Of a DNA stretch of 43,621 nt, positions 35,631 through 43,499 are shown piece after piece (the stretch's first letter is position 1; each line of letters opens with the position of its first letter). Origin of the DNA: Lichenicoccus sp964246745 (GTDB taxonomy: Bacteria; Pseudomonadota; Alphaproteobacteria; Acetobacterales; Acetobacteraceae). The translations under genes were made by a program, and so were the position numbers. The notes beneath the pieces are model-generated. The model made no database searches and was not told where the DNA came from. It saw only the letters and a program-made list of their open reading frames with translations. The stretch spans positions 1 to 43,621 of the forward strand of contig CAXTRK010000027.1 in assembly GCA_964246745.1 (NCBI GenBank), written 5' to 3'.

Positions 35631-35977
35631 TTCAACTTGATCTCCGCGGTCGTACCGAGAACGCCGACCCGCTCGACGATCGCCGGAGCCATGCCTTGGC
35701 GTGCATCGACCGCAGCCCGCACGCTCGCCGGCGGATTGGCAATGCTCGCGACCTGGCGAAGCCCGTCGAGCACGACCAGCTCGGATCCTTTCGACTGGAC
35801 CAGAACCGTCGTGCCCTGACGCGCCGCCCCCTTGGCCGTCAGCTTCGCCGTGAGCGTGCGGCTTTCTTCCGACAGGCTGACATCCATCAGGGTCGGCGCC
35901 TTGGTGCGATCGAGTCCCTGCGCCCAACGCTTGGTGTAGGGCTGGCCGCTGGCGTTCCGGATGAAATCTATCCCCAT
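35627..35977 (-). CDS. Small beta-rich protein, unknown
   Basis: A 116-residue protein starting MGIDFIRNASGQPYTKRW. It is rich in Val, Leu, Thr and Ala with alternating strands (TLTAKLTAKGAARQGTTVLV) and no Cys, signal peptide or membrane part. The ATG overlaps the stop codon of the STAS-like gene (TGATG), and its own stop codon overlaps the next start (ATGA), so it is made in step with both neighbours. It may be an adaptor or a structural subunit. No family is recognised. Confidence 0.7.
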   Translation of the reverse strand: MGIDFIRNASGQPYTKRWAQGLDRTKAPTLMDVSLSEESRTLTAKLTAKGAARQGTTVLVQSKGSELVVLDGLRQVASIANPPASVRAAVDARQGMAPAIVERVGVLGTTAEIKLK

Positions 35978-36537
35978 CAGGCAACCTCCAGGACGGGGGC
36001 GAAAGTTTTGGTTTTGCCTGACCGACGCTCGATCAGGAGACCACGGGCGGCGAGGTTGGACAGCCGGTTGTTCCACGCGGTCGGCGCGAGGCTCTCCTGG
36101 CTCTGTGCCGCAAGACTCGGCGCGCTCGCCGTACCGAGCCGCGTCACGAGATCGAACGTCGCGCGGTGCGCGTCATCAAGCTCGCCCAGGATCTTTGGAT
36201 CGCGCGGCTCGCCCGCGGGCGTGAGACGACACGCCCACAGCGCATCCTTGCGGTGGCGCAGGAAGAATTCGAGTTCTTCGGTCACGGCTGGAGACGCGTT
36301 GGCGATGACCGGGTACAGCGTCGCGTATGTGGCGCGCGCGTGATCGCGGAAGGCGATCACGCCTTCGCGCAGGAAGGAGGCCGTGGCGACGGTGACGCCT
36401 TCGAAGTCGAGAAACGCCGCCTCCGGCTCGGATGGCGGGCGCGCGGCCGCAACCAGCTTTCCGAGCAGCTGGCGACCCGCTTGCACACCGCTGAGCACCG
36501 GCTGCCCATCCGCCATGTTGATGATCAACAGCTTCAA
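35977..36537 (-). CDS. STAS-like (DUF4325) protein with C-terminal winged helix
   Basis: A 186-residue two-domain protein. Residues 40-110 look like the STAS-like DUF4325 fold, with AFLDFEGVTVATASFLREGV, where a Ser/Thr lies at the usual phosphorylation position. Residues 120-184 look like a winged helix (RATFDLVTRLGTASAPSLAA, then WNNRLSNLAARGLLIERRSG). It could switch DNA binding or partner binding on phosphorylation by the GHKL ATPase at 33657. It starts with TTG at 36537 (MKLLIINMADG) behind GAGGA; ATG at 36516 is an alternative. It is the first gene of a tightly overlapping three-gene operon. Confidence 0.7.
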   Translation of the reverse strand: MKLLIINMADGQPVLSGVQAGRQLLGKLVAAARPPSEPEAAFLDFEGVTVATASFLREGVIAFRDHARATYATLYPVIANASPAVTEELEFFLRHRKDALWACRLTPAGEPRDPKILGELDDAHRATFDLVTRLGTASAPSLAAQSQESLAPTAWNNRLSNLAARGLLIERRSGKTKTFAPVLEVA

Positions 36538-36549
36538 CCCGGACGTTCC

Positions 36550-36593
36550 TCACTGAGTTCAGTGAACATGCGCGAGCCGCCGATCGTTGTCAA
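36550..36593 (-). promoter_or_regulatory. Promoter and palindrome of the STAS-like operon
   Basis: The palindrome tcactgagttcagtga (36550-36565) has perfect 7-base arms around GT, 12 bases upstream of the TTG start. On the minus strand a TTGACA box lies at 36593-36588, so the palindrome falls near the -10/start region. This fits repression, perhaps by the winged-helix protein of the operon itself. The -10 box is poor. Confidence 0.5.
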
Positions 36594-37212
36594 GGACCGC
36601 CCGGCCTACGCCATCGCGCTCTGAAGTTCGCTCGCTTGGAAGGCCCTTGGAACGCCAACGATCCCGATGGATGAATTTTAAGTCACCTCGGAGTGTTGCA
36701 AGTGTCAGCCGCGCCGGCCCCATCGCTACATTGAATATGCAACAGGCTTGCCGGACAGCTCACTTCTCGCCTGCAAATGGAGGTGCAGCGACGAGTGGGG
36801 TGTCTCGAAAACGCTCGAAGGCGCGACGGTGAGCAAACGGTAGCCAGTCGTTCGAATCCCGCCCGCCCCGCCGGGTGCGCTACAGCGCGCCCCACCGCGC
36901 TTCCACCGCCGCGAGCATCCCGGGCTTTCCCGAGTTACTCCGCCTTCAGGTGGGCCAGGTAGGACGAAGATGAGCACTACGCCTACGCCATTCCACTCTG
37001 ATAGCGCCTCCCTTGGCAACTCTCTCAGTTCACATCCTTTTGGGCGTGCCTCTTATACCCGCCTACGAGCCGATATCCCGCCAGTTAAACCGTCTTCGTC
37101 GATTGCGTCGGGGCGACACCATCGACCGGATCGATCCCGCCACCGGCGAGGCGCAGCCCATGAAGCTCTCCGACATCACTTCGCTCACGTTCTTGCGGGT
37201 AATAGTTTAGTG
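36594..37212. other. Region without a recognised gene, right side of the defence island
   Basis: This gap of about 620 bases holds only short frames. Around 36838-36872 a TTCGAATCCC stretch resembles a tRNA T-loop, but the T-stem does not pair. Two short plus-strand frames (from 36970 and 37013) show no domain. It may be the worn border between the island and the 37-40 kb block. Confidence 0.35.
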
Positions 37213-37647
37213 TCATCGCAGAGCATCGGCCCTGCGCCCGTCGAACTCTTGGGCCAAATCGGCAAGCGTGAGCTTGCCGAAGCGAACCAGCAGCGCCGCT
37301 TCGGCGTCCTGTAGCGCACTATCAATTGCAGCATTCACGACCTGCTCCACCAGGCAATCCGGATGATCGACCGCCGGTCCGATCGCAAAGACGACGGGGT
37401 GGCCCAAAGCCTGATGAATATCCAGCAACGTGATGTCCGCAAGGTTGCGCGACAGCATCCAACCGCCGCCACGGCCCTTCTCCGAGCTGACGTATCCTTG
37501 GTCCCTCAAGCCTGCCATCGTCCGCCGCACGACGACGGGATTGGTGTTAAGCATCCTCGCGATCACCTCCGAGGTGGCGCGGCGGTCGTGCCGGTCCATA
37601 TGGATCAGCACGTGCAGCATCCGCGACAGGCGGCTATCCAATCTCAT
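37213..37647 (-). CDS. Rrf2-family transcriptional regulator
   Basis: A 144-residue winged-helix protein: SRLSRMLHVLIHMDRHDRRATS, recognition segment MLNTNPVVVRRTMAGLRDQG, wing EKGRGGGWMLSR, and a dimer helix later. Only one Cys is present (HPDCLVEQ), so it lacks the three-Cys iron-sulfur set of IscR/NsrR; it belongs to the YwgB-like branch. Divergent from the flavoprotein gene at 37825, it most likely controls that gene. Confidence 0.85.
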   Translation of the reverse strand: MRLDSRLSRMLHVLIHMDRHDRRATSEVIARMLNTNPVVVRRTMAGLRDQGYVSSEKGRGGGWMLSRNLADITLLDIHQALGHPVVFAIGPAVDHPDCLVEQVVNAAIDSALQDAEAALLVRFGKLTLADLAQEFDGRRADALR

Positions 37648-37738
37648 CGTCCGCTTTTCTCCCCCGCGATGGCGCGGCCGCGGGACAACCGGGACAGTTC
37701 ACGCAACAAGCCGAGTTGCGAGACCTTGACGCCAACCC

Positions 37739-37749
37739 GTTATCGTAAC
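37739..37749. promoter_or_regulatory. Rrf2 operator candidate
   Basis: gttatcgtaac is a palindrome (gtta/taac around tcg) between the divergent Rrf2 and flavoprotein genes, 76 bases before the flavoprotein start. Short TTA/TAA palindromes fit this family, but the site is weak evidence alone. Confidence 0.3.
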
Positions 37750-37824
37750 ATATGAAGGGACATGAATGGGCGTTCAAGAGGCATCGCCTCGGGCGACGTA
37801 TGCCGGTTTCGAGGAGCCCCGACC

Positions 37825-38733
37825 ATGCGCTACGACGCGATCGTCATCGGCGGAAGCTATGCCGGCCTTTCCGCGACCATGCAGATTGGCCGCGCTCGTC
37901 GACGGGTCCTCCTGGTCGACGGAGGGCTGCCGCGCAACCGCTTTGCCCGATCCGTGCATGGCTTCCTCGGTCAGGACGGCAAGGCACCTGCCGACATCTT
38001 GCGCAGCGCCGCTAGCCAAATTGAGGCATACCCCACCGTCGAGGTCGTCAGGGATCAGGCGCTCGCGGTGTGCGAGGTCGACGGAGGCTTTGCCGTCACG
38101 TTGGAGACCGGCCAGGAGCACGCGGCTGCGCGCCTCATCCTGGCTACGGGCGTGAAGGACGAATTGCCTTCTATCGCAGGCATTCGGGAGCGTTGGGGGG
38201 TATCCGTCCTGCATTGCCCCTATTGCCACGGTTACGAGGTCGGCGACCGCGCACTCGGCGTCTTGGCGAACCATCCCGAGTCGTCGCTTCAGGCCGAACT
38301 GATCCCGGACTGGGGACGGACGATCTTTTTTACGCAGGGGATCGTTGACCCGGACGGCGAGAGATTGGCGCGGCTAACGGCCCGAGGAGTTCGCGTTGAG
38401 CGAACGCCAGTTATCGAGTTGCTGGGCAAGGTACCTGAACTCGAAGCCGTTAAGCTGATCGATGGCCGGGTGGTGCCGCTCGACGCCCTCTTCACCGTGC
38501 CGCAAACCGTCATGGCCAGCCCTCTGGCCGAGCAGCTGGGCTGCGCCTTCGACGACGGCCCGACCGGGCCGTATATCCGCGTCGACGACTGGAAAATGAC
38601 CAGCCTTAAAGGCGTGTACGCCGCCGGTGACGCGGCCAGCCCGATGCATAATGCGACGTTCGCATCTGCAGCGGGAGTGGCTGCAGGCGTCGGAGCGCAT
38701 CAATCGCTGGTACAGCACGCCCTCAGGGCCTGA
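37825..38733 (+). CDS. Thioredoxin reductase-like NAD(P)H/FAD oxidoreductase
   Basis: A 302-residue flavoprotein. It has the FAD motif VIGGSYAGLSA at the N-terminus, a CPYC redox pair (LHCPYCHGYE) near residue 130, and the C-terminal FAD motif GVYAAGDAASP. The central NADPH motif (GxGxxA) is altered to a stretch reading LGVLANHPESS, so cofactor use may differ from true TrxB; such enzymes act on thiols or quinone-like compounds. The ATG at 37825 follows GAGGAG. It is controlled by the divergent Rrf2 gene. Confidence 0.85.
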   Translation: MRYDAIVIGGSYAGLSATMQIGRARRRVLLVDGGLPRNRFARSVHGFLGQDGKAPADILRSAASQIEAYPTVEVVRDQALAVCEVDGGFAVTLETGQEHAAARLILATGVKDELPSIAGIRERWGVSVLHCPYCHGYEVGDRALGVLANHPESSLQAELIPDWGRTIFFTQGIVDPDGERLARLTARGVRVERTPVIELLGKVPELEAVKLIDGRVVPLDALFTVPQTVMASPLAEQLGCAFDDGPTGPYIRVDDWKMTSLKGVYAAGDAASPMHNATFASAAGVAAGVGAHQSLVQHALRA

Positions 38734-38840
38734 GGTCGTGAGGCGCATGAGCGCGACATCGGCGTTACTATAGCCTCAGCAAGGACGCACTGGTTCGGTT
38801 CTTCAAGACACCTCACATCTCAAGCAAATGCTGGAATTAT

Positions 38841-39962
38841 ATGGACAATACAACAATACTCCTTTCGCCATTTGATCTAGGCCCCCTATCCCTGCCAAAT
38901 CGGATCGTAATGCCGGCGATGACGCGTGGGCGTACGCCTGTCGGTGGCGTTCCGACAGTCTTGGCAGCCACGTATTATGCTCAGCGCGCAAGCGCAGGCC
39001 TTGTAATCAGCGAGGGAACTAGCCCGATGCCGGGCGGGACCGGCATACCGGGCGTGCCCGGGATCTACACGCAAGAACAGGTCGTAGGTTGGCGGCGCGT
39101 CAGTGATGCGGTCCATTCGGCTGGCGGTCGCTTCTTTATACAACTCTGGCATGTAGGACGTGCATCTTCCTCAGTATGGCAACCTGATAATCAACCGCCG
39201 ATTGGTGTTTCCGCAGTGGCCGGTCCCGATCAATCGGTCATGTCTCCATCGGGATCATTCGTTAACCCGGACATCCCTCGAGAGGCCAGTCGAGCCGAGA
39301 TCGGAGCACTGATAGAGGGGTTTGCATGTGCCGCACGCAACGCCATCGCAGCTGGGTGCGACGGAGTCGAGCTTCACGGCGCCAACGGATATCTCATTCA
39401 GCAGTTCTTCTCTCTGCGCTCAAACCGGCGCAACGATGCTTATGGTGGCTCGGTAATGAACCGCATTCGCTTCGCCGTCGAACTCGCCGAAGCGGTAGCC
39501 GCTGCTATTGGACCGAATCGAACGGGTATCCGCATATCGCCTCTTTCAAACCATCAAGGGGCACCGGTAGATGATCCGACCGACCTTTATTCGTTGCTGT
39601 TGCGTGCGCTTGAGCCTCTTGGTCTAGCGTTTATCCACGCCATTGAAGGAGAGCCGGGTGGTGCCAACGTCGCGGCACCAGGGGATACCACTGGATTTAA
39701 CTTCCATGCAGCGCGCAGGCTTACCAGCAGCGCCTGGATCGCGAATAACTTCTACGATGTCGATCGTGCCGCCCGCGCGATCACAGCAGGCGACGCCGAT
39801 TTTGTTTCCTTAGGTCGGCTCTTAATCTCTAACCCGGATCTTGTTCAGCGCATCCGTACCAAGGCACCTCTCAACAAGCTGAGGCCCGAGACCTTCTACG
39901 GTGGCACCGAAGTCGGGTATACCGACTACCCGTTCTTAGGCTCAGGACTCACAACGGGGTAG
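38841..39962 (+). CDS. Old Yellow Enzyme family NADH:flavin oxidoreductase (NemA-like)
   Basis: A 373-residue FMN enzyme with a TIM barrel: FDLGPLSLPNRIVMPAMTRG at the start, then GRFFIQLWHVGRAS, the His-Asn substrate pair in VELHGANGYLIQQF and the DAYGGSVMNRIRF segment. It reduces activated C=C bonds or nitro compounds. The natural end YTDYPFL is at codon 366; the last seven residues, GSGLTTG, come from the IS element at 39939. Because relatives end close to TDYP, activity is probably kept. The gene is less GC-rich than its neighbours, suggesting acquisition. Confidence 0.9.
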   Translation: MDNTTILLSPFDLGPLSLPNRIVMPAMTRGRTPVGGVPTVLAATYYAQRASAGLVISEGTSPMPGGTGIPGVPGIYTQEQVVGWRRVSDAVHSAGGRFFIQLWHVGRASSSVWQPDNQPPIGVSAVAGPDQSVMSPSGSFVNPDIPREASRAEIGALIEGFACAARNAIAAGCDGVELHGANGYLIQQFFSLRSNRRNDAYGGSVMNRIRFAVELAEAVAAAIGPNRTGIRISPLSNHQGAPVDDPTDLYSLLLRALEPLGLAFIHAIEGEPGGANVAAPGDTTGFNFHAARRLTSSAWIANNFYDVDRAARAITAGDADFVSLGRLLISNPDLVQRIRTKAPLNKLRPETFYGGTEVGYTDYPFLGSGLTTG

Positions 39963-40347
39963 CCAGAAGAGGACGATAGCGGCGAGGGTGATGGCGGACA
40001 TGAAGGTGTGGGCGCATCGGTCGTAGCGGGTGTGGATGCGCCGCCAGTCCTTCAGCCGGCCGAACGTGATCTCGACCTTGTGGCAAGCGCGGTAGAGCCG
40101 ATTGCCGTGACGGATCGATTTGGAGCGGCCAGCGCGCCTTGGGATGCACGGGCGGGTGCCGCGGGCGCGGAGCGCCTGGCGGAACCAGTCGGCGTCAAAG
40201 CCGCGATCGGCGATGAGCACGGGCGCGGCAGGCATGGCGTCGAGCATCAGCGCCGCGCCTTTATAGTCGCTCATCTGCCCTTCGCTGAGCAGCATGACGT
40301 GAAGGCGGCCGTGCTCGTCGCAGATGGCGTGGAGCTTGGAATTCAAG
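39939..40347 (-). mobile_element. IS427-type (IS5 family) element, truncated
   Basis: It starts with GGCTCAGGACTCACAAC, the same left inverted repeat as the element at 13321, preceded by TA. The transposase second frame (down to 39942) reads NSKLHAICDEHGRLHVML, then the second Asp in LIADRGFDADW and the Glu in VEITFGRLKDWRRIHTRYDRC, so the C-terminal catalytic part is complete. The first frame and the right inverted repeat are gone; the sequence passes straight into a molybdopterin oxidoreductase fragment. The two IS proteins are only about half identical, so these are different family members. Confidence 0.8.
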
Positions 40348-40566
40348 CGCCTCCGCCGCGTCGGTGTCGATCGCGGCGAGCCGGCCCTTGGCGATCGTGC
40401 CTAAGACCAGCGCGGCATGGGCCATGCCCTCCGGCGCGAACTCCGCGGCGAAGGTGGCGGCGCCCCGCACCTTGAGCGCGCCGTCGAGCCGCGACACTGG
40501 CTCGCCGACCCGGCCGTGGCGGAGCCGGCTCGGTTCGCCGCTTCCGTTTGTCCGTTCCGCTTCCAC
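40347..40566 (-). pseudogene. Xanthine dehydrogenase-type molybdopterin subunit, N-terminal stub
   Basis: From a GTG at 40566 (behind GGAGG) the minus strand reads VGEPVSRLDGALKVRGAATF, then FAPEGMAHAALVLGTIAKGR and AAIDTDAAEA. This is the start of the large molybdenum-binding subunit of xanthine dehydrogenase/aldehyde oxidase-type enzymes (normally over 700 residues). After about 73 codons it fuses to IS sequence. Everything after that, including all cofactor-binding domains, was lost, together with half of the IS. Confidence 0.75.
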
Positions 40567-40588
40567 GTCGGCCTCCGTCCGGTTGCGC

Positions 40589-41737
40589 TCAGTCGAACAG
40601 CGCGAGATCGATGCTGTCCGCCACGTGGCGGTAGCCCTCGTCGCTCGGGTGGAGGTGGTCGCCCGAATCCCAGCGCGGCAGCATCCGGGTCGGGTGGTCG
40701 GGGTCGCGCAGCGCCGCCTCGAAGTCGATGACCGCGTCGAACGCGCCGCCTCCGCGGATCCAGGCGTTCACCGCCTGCCGCTTCGCCTCACCCTCCGGCG
40801 ACCAGGCGCCGCCCTTGAACGTCTCGTTTTCCCAGGTCAGCATCGTGCCGCCGATGGCGGTGAGCCCGGCCGTCCGCGCCCGCACGGCGAGCTGGCTCAG
40901 GCCGGCGATCATCTGTTCGGCGGTCACCACCTGGTCCGCCCGGCCGCTGCTGTTGCGCAGGTCGTTGACGCCGAGCAGGATCACGACGTGAGTGGCGCCC
41001 GCCTGCGCGATCACGTCCCGGTCGAACCGGCGCAGCGCGCCGTCGCCGCGCCCGTCATGGAGCAGGCGGTTGCCGCCGATGCCCTGGTTGACCACGCCCG
41101 GCATGGGGCCGCCCCGCCGCGCCGCCAGCCGCCGCACGAGCTGGTCGGGCCAGCGGCTGTTCGCGTCGAGCGTGGAAAGGTTGCCCTCGGTCAGCGAGTC
41201 CCCGAACGCGACGATGCCGCGGGTCCCGCGCGGCGCCAGCACCTCCACGCCGCTCACCAGAAGGTAGGACTCGGTGGCCTGCGCCACCGGCATCTCGTCC
41301 GCCGCGGCGAAGTCTCCGGGGGGCGAGACGTAGTTGGTCTGGTGGCCGTTGTCGTGCCCGGTAACCTGTCCCGCGGGCACCTCGCCGGGCAGGTAGACGC
41401 TCACGGCCAGGTCCGACAACGGCGCGACGGAAAGGTCCACCGGATCGCTCACCACGAACGCGCCGGCGGCGACGATGGTGCCGGGCGACCCACTGAATGT
41501 AAGCGCGCGGCCCGATCCCGGCACCACCGCGGAGTCGTGGCCGCGCAGCCCCAGATGCGCCGCGCCGACCGCGAGGTCGCCCCCGCCGTGGGCGTTGGAG
41601 ATGCGCACGCGCAGCCGGTCGCCGCCGATGCTGACGCGGGCGACGACGCGCACCGTCTGTCCCGCCAGCGCTAGATCTTCCACCGGGTCCGGCGTGGTCG
41701 CCCAGGTGCCGACCCACTGGTCCTCGTCCATGTCCAT
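40589..41737 (-). CDS. SGNH/GDSL-family esterase/hydrolase
   Basis: A 382-residue SGNH hydrolase: block I IVAFGDSLTEG with the nucleophilic Ser, block II GIGGNRLL, block III LLGVNDL and the SGDHLHPSDEGY block with Asp and His. The N-terminal 170 residues form an accessory beta-rich domain (VGTWATTPDP start). It has no clear signal peptide from this start and would hydrolyse carbohydrate- or lipid-linked esters. The ATG at 41737 follows AAGGAG; longer readings add a basic, unlikely stretch. It lies 32 bases after the SDR gene in the same direction. Confidence 0.85.
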   Translation of the reverse strand: MDMDEDQWVGTWATTPDPVEDLALAGQTVRVVARVSIGGDRLRVRISNAHGGGDLAVGAAHLGLRGHDSAVVPGSGRALTFSGSPGTIVAAGAFVVSDPVDLSVAPLSDLAVSVYLPGEVPAGQVTGHDNGHQTNYVSPPGDFAAADEMPVAQATESYLLVSGVEVLAPRGTRGIVAFGDSLTEGNLSTLDANSRWPDQLVRRLAARRGGPMPGVVNQGIGGNRLLHDGRGDGALRRFDRDVIAQAGATHVVILLGVNDLRNSSGRADQVVTAEQMIAGLSQLAVRARTAGLTAIGGTMLTWENETFKGGAWSPEGEAKRQAVNAWIRGGGAFDAVIDFEAALRDPDHPTRMLPRWDSGDHLHPSDEGYRHVADSIDLALFD

Positions 41738-41769
41738 TCCTTGCTCTCCTTCGTGCGGGCCCGGCCGGG

Positions 41770-42495
41770 TCACCAGGGGACGGGACGGCCCCACCGGTCC
41801 AGGAAGCGCAGGCCGGGCCTGCCCCGCTGATCGAGAAGGACCTCGACCAGCCCGGGCATGACCTCCCCAACGGTCTGGGGAGCGTCCGCGCCGCCCAGCC
41901 CGGTCCGGGTCCACCCCGGTGCCAGCAGCACGATCGGGCGCCCAAAGCCGTCGCGGGCCGCGTAGCTCCGCATCAGCATGTTCAGCGCCGCCTTGCTGCT
42001 GCGATAGACCTCGTGGCCGCCCTTCTCGTTGTTGGTGATGCTGCCCTGGCCAGACGACATCACGCCGACGATGCCGTCGGCCGCCACGCGATGCTGCAGG
42101 GCTTCAATCACGCGCACCGGGCCGAGCGCGTTGATCGCCAGCACGCGCGCGAACTCGTCGGCCGCGACGTCGCCCGCGCGGTTGTCGTCGCCGCGGGTGT
42201 TGGTGCCGGCGTTGACGAACAGCACGTCCAGCGCCTGTCCTTCCAGGCGCACCGCCAGCGCGGCGACCTGGTCCGGCGCGTCGATGTCGACCGTCTCGAT
42301 CGCGAGCCGGTCGCCGTGCCGCTCCGCCAGCTCGTGCAGCTCCGTCCGCCCCTCGCCGCGAACGGTGCCGGTGACGGTCCAGCCGCGCGCCAGGAACTCG
42401 GCGGCCATGCCGCAGCCGAGGCCACGGGACGCGCCGACGATTAGGATGTGGGACGGTTTTGTCGCGGCGGCTGGCATGGTCACAGTGTTCTCCAT
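41770..42495 (-). CDS. Short-chain dehydrogenase/reductase
   Basis: A 241-residue SDR: HILIVGASRGLGCG cofactor motif, VNAGTNTRG, SSGQGSITNN with the catalytic Ser, and YRSSK. It follows GGAG at 7 bases from the ATG at 42495; a second ATG at 42477 is possible. It is co-directional with the SGNH hydrolase and divergent from the LysR gene, which probably regulates it. Confidence 0.87.
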   Translation of the reverse strand: MENTVTMPAAATKPSHILIVGASRGLGCGMAAEFLARGWTVTGTVRGEGRTELHELAERHGDRLAIETVDIDAPDQVAALAVRLEGQALDVLFVNAGTNTRGDDNRAGDVAADEFARVLAINALGPVRVIEALQHRVAADGIVGVMSSGQGSITNNEKGGHEVYRSSKAALNMLMRSYAARDGFGRPIVLLAPGWTRTGLGGADAPQTVGEVMPGLVEVLLDQRGRPGLRFLDRWGRPVPW

Positions 42496-42608
42496 CGGCC
42501 TGCTCCGCCAGATGGGCGGGCGGGGCCGCGGCGGTAGGCGCACGGGATGCAGGGTAAGGCTGCGTGCGGCGCTAGGTCTCGTCGCGACGCGCGGCTAGGA
42601 TCCGGCGC

Positions 42609-43499
42609 ATGGACGATCCCGACCTCAACCTGCTCCCCGCCCTGGCCGCGCTGCTGGAGGAGGGCAGCGTCGCGCGAGCGGCCGGGCGCCTGCGGCGGAG
42701 CGCGTCGGCGATGAGCCGCACACTGGCGCGGCTGCGCGCGGCGACGGGCGATCCGCTGCTGGTCCGCGCCGGGCGCGGCCTCGTCCCGACACCGCGCGCC
42801 CGTGACCTGTGCGAGCAGGCAGGCCGGCTGGTGCACGAGGCGCAGGCGATGCTGCGACCCGCCGCGGCGCTCGACCTCGCCTCGCTCGACGCGACGTTCA
42901 CGCTGCGCACCAGCGACGGCTTCGTCGAGAACTTCGGGCCGGCGCTGCTCGCGCGCGTCGGCGCCGAGGCCCCGGGCGCGCGGCTGCGGTTCGTCCCCAA
43001 GCTCGACCGCAGCACGGAGGGGCTGCGCGACGGCAGCATCGATTTCGACACGGGCGTCGTCGCCCGGGAGACCGGGCCGGAGGTGCGCGCGCAGCGATTG
43101 TTTCGGGACCGCTTCATCGGCGTCGTCCGGCAGGGCCACGCGCTGGCGGACGGACCAATCACGCCGGCGCGTTACGCGGCGGAGCGGCACATCCTGGGTC
43201 CGCGGACGAACGCGGACCGCGGGCCGATCGACGAGGCGCTGGCGGCGGTCGGGCTGGAGCGGCGCATCGCCACCGTCGTAACCGGCTTCGCGAGCGCGCT
43301 GGCGCTGGTGCGCGGGTCCGACCTGGTGGCCGCGGTTCCCGAGCGGCATACCAGCGCGATGCGCGACGGGCTGATCGGCTTCGTCCTGCCGTTCACCGTG
43401 CCGGAGGTGACGATCTCACTGCTCTGGCATCCCCGCGTCGATGCCGATCCGGCGCACCGCTGGCTGCGCGCCTGCATCCGGGAGGTCTGCTCGGGCTAG
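42609..43499 (+). CDS. LysR-family transcriptional regulator
   Basis: A 296-residue LTTR: HTH region NLLPALAALLEEGSVARAAG with RRSASAMSRTLARLRAATGD, then the effector-binding domain (LRTSDGFVENFGPALLARVG onward). The branch with DLNLLPAL and a late VPERH segment includes MexT/NodD-like members. It is divergent from the SDR gene with a 113-base gap. Its effector is unknown. Confidence 0.9.
   Translation: MDDPDLNLLPALAALLEEGSVARAAGRLRRSASAMSRTLARLRAATGDPLLVRAGRGLVPTPRARDLCEQAGRLVHEAQAMLRPAAALDLASLDATFTLRTSDGFVENFGPALLARVGAEAPGARLRFVPKLDRSTEGLRDGSIDFDTGVVARETGPEVRAQRLFRDRFIGVVRQGHALADGPITPARYAAERHILGPRTNADRGPIDEALAAVGLERRIATVVTGFASALALVRGSDLVAAVPERHTSAMRDGLIGFVLPFTVPEVTISLLWHPRVDADPAHRWLRACIREVCSG

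Noticed and set aside
34563..35819. 418-codon plus-strand frame opposite the cysteine-cluster gene
   Set aside because: The minus-strand gene has translational coupling on both sides and a structured Cys motif; the opposite frame has Arg/Asp-rich shadow composition.
36838..36872. tRNA 3' end or second attachment site around TTCGAATCCC
   Set aside because: The T-stem arms do not pair, no acceptor or anticodon part is found, and it is in the opposite orientation to the tRNA-Gly fragment.
13321..40347. Composite transposon bounded by the two IS427-type elements
   Set aside because: Their transposases are only about half identical, one has lost its right end and each has its own TA target, so they are separate insertions.
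40364..41674. 436-codon plus-strand frame
   Set aside because: It is antisense to the SGNH hydrolase, whose four sequence blocks are all present.
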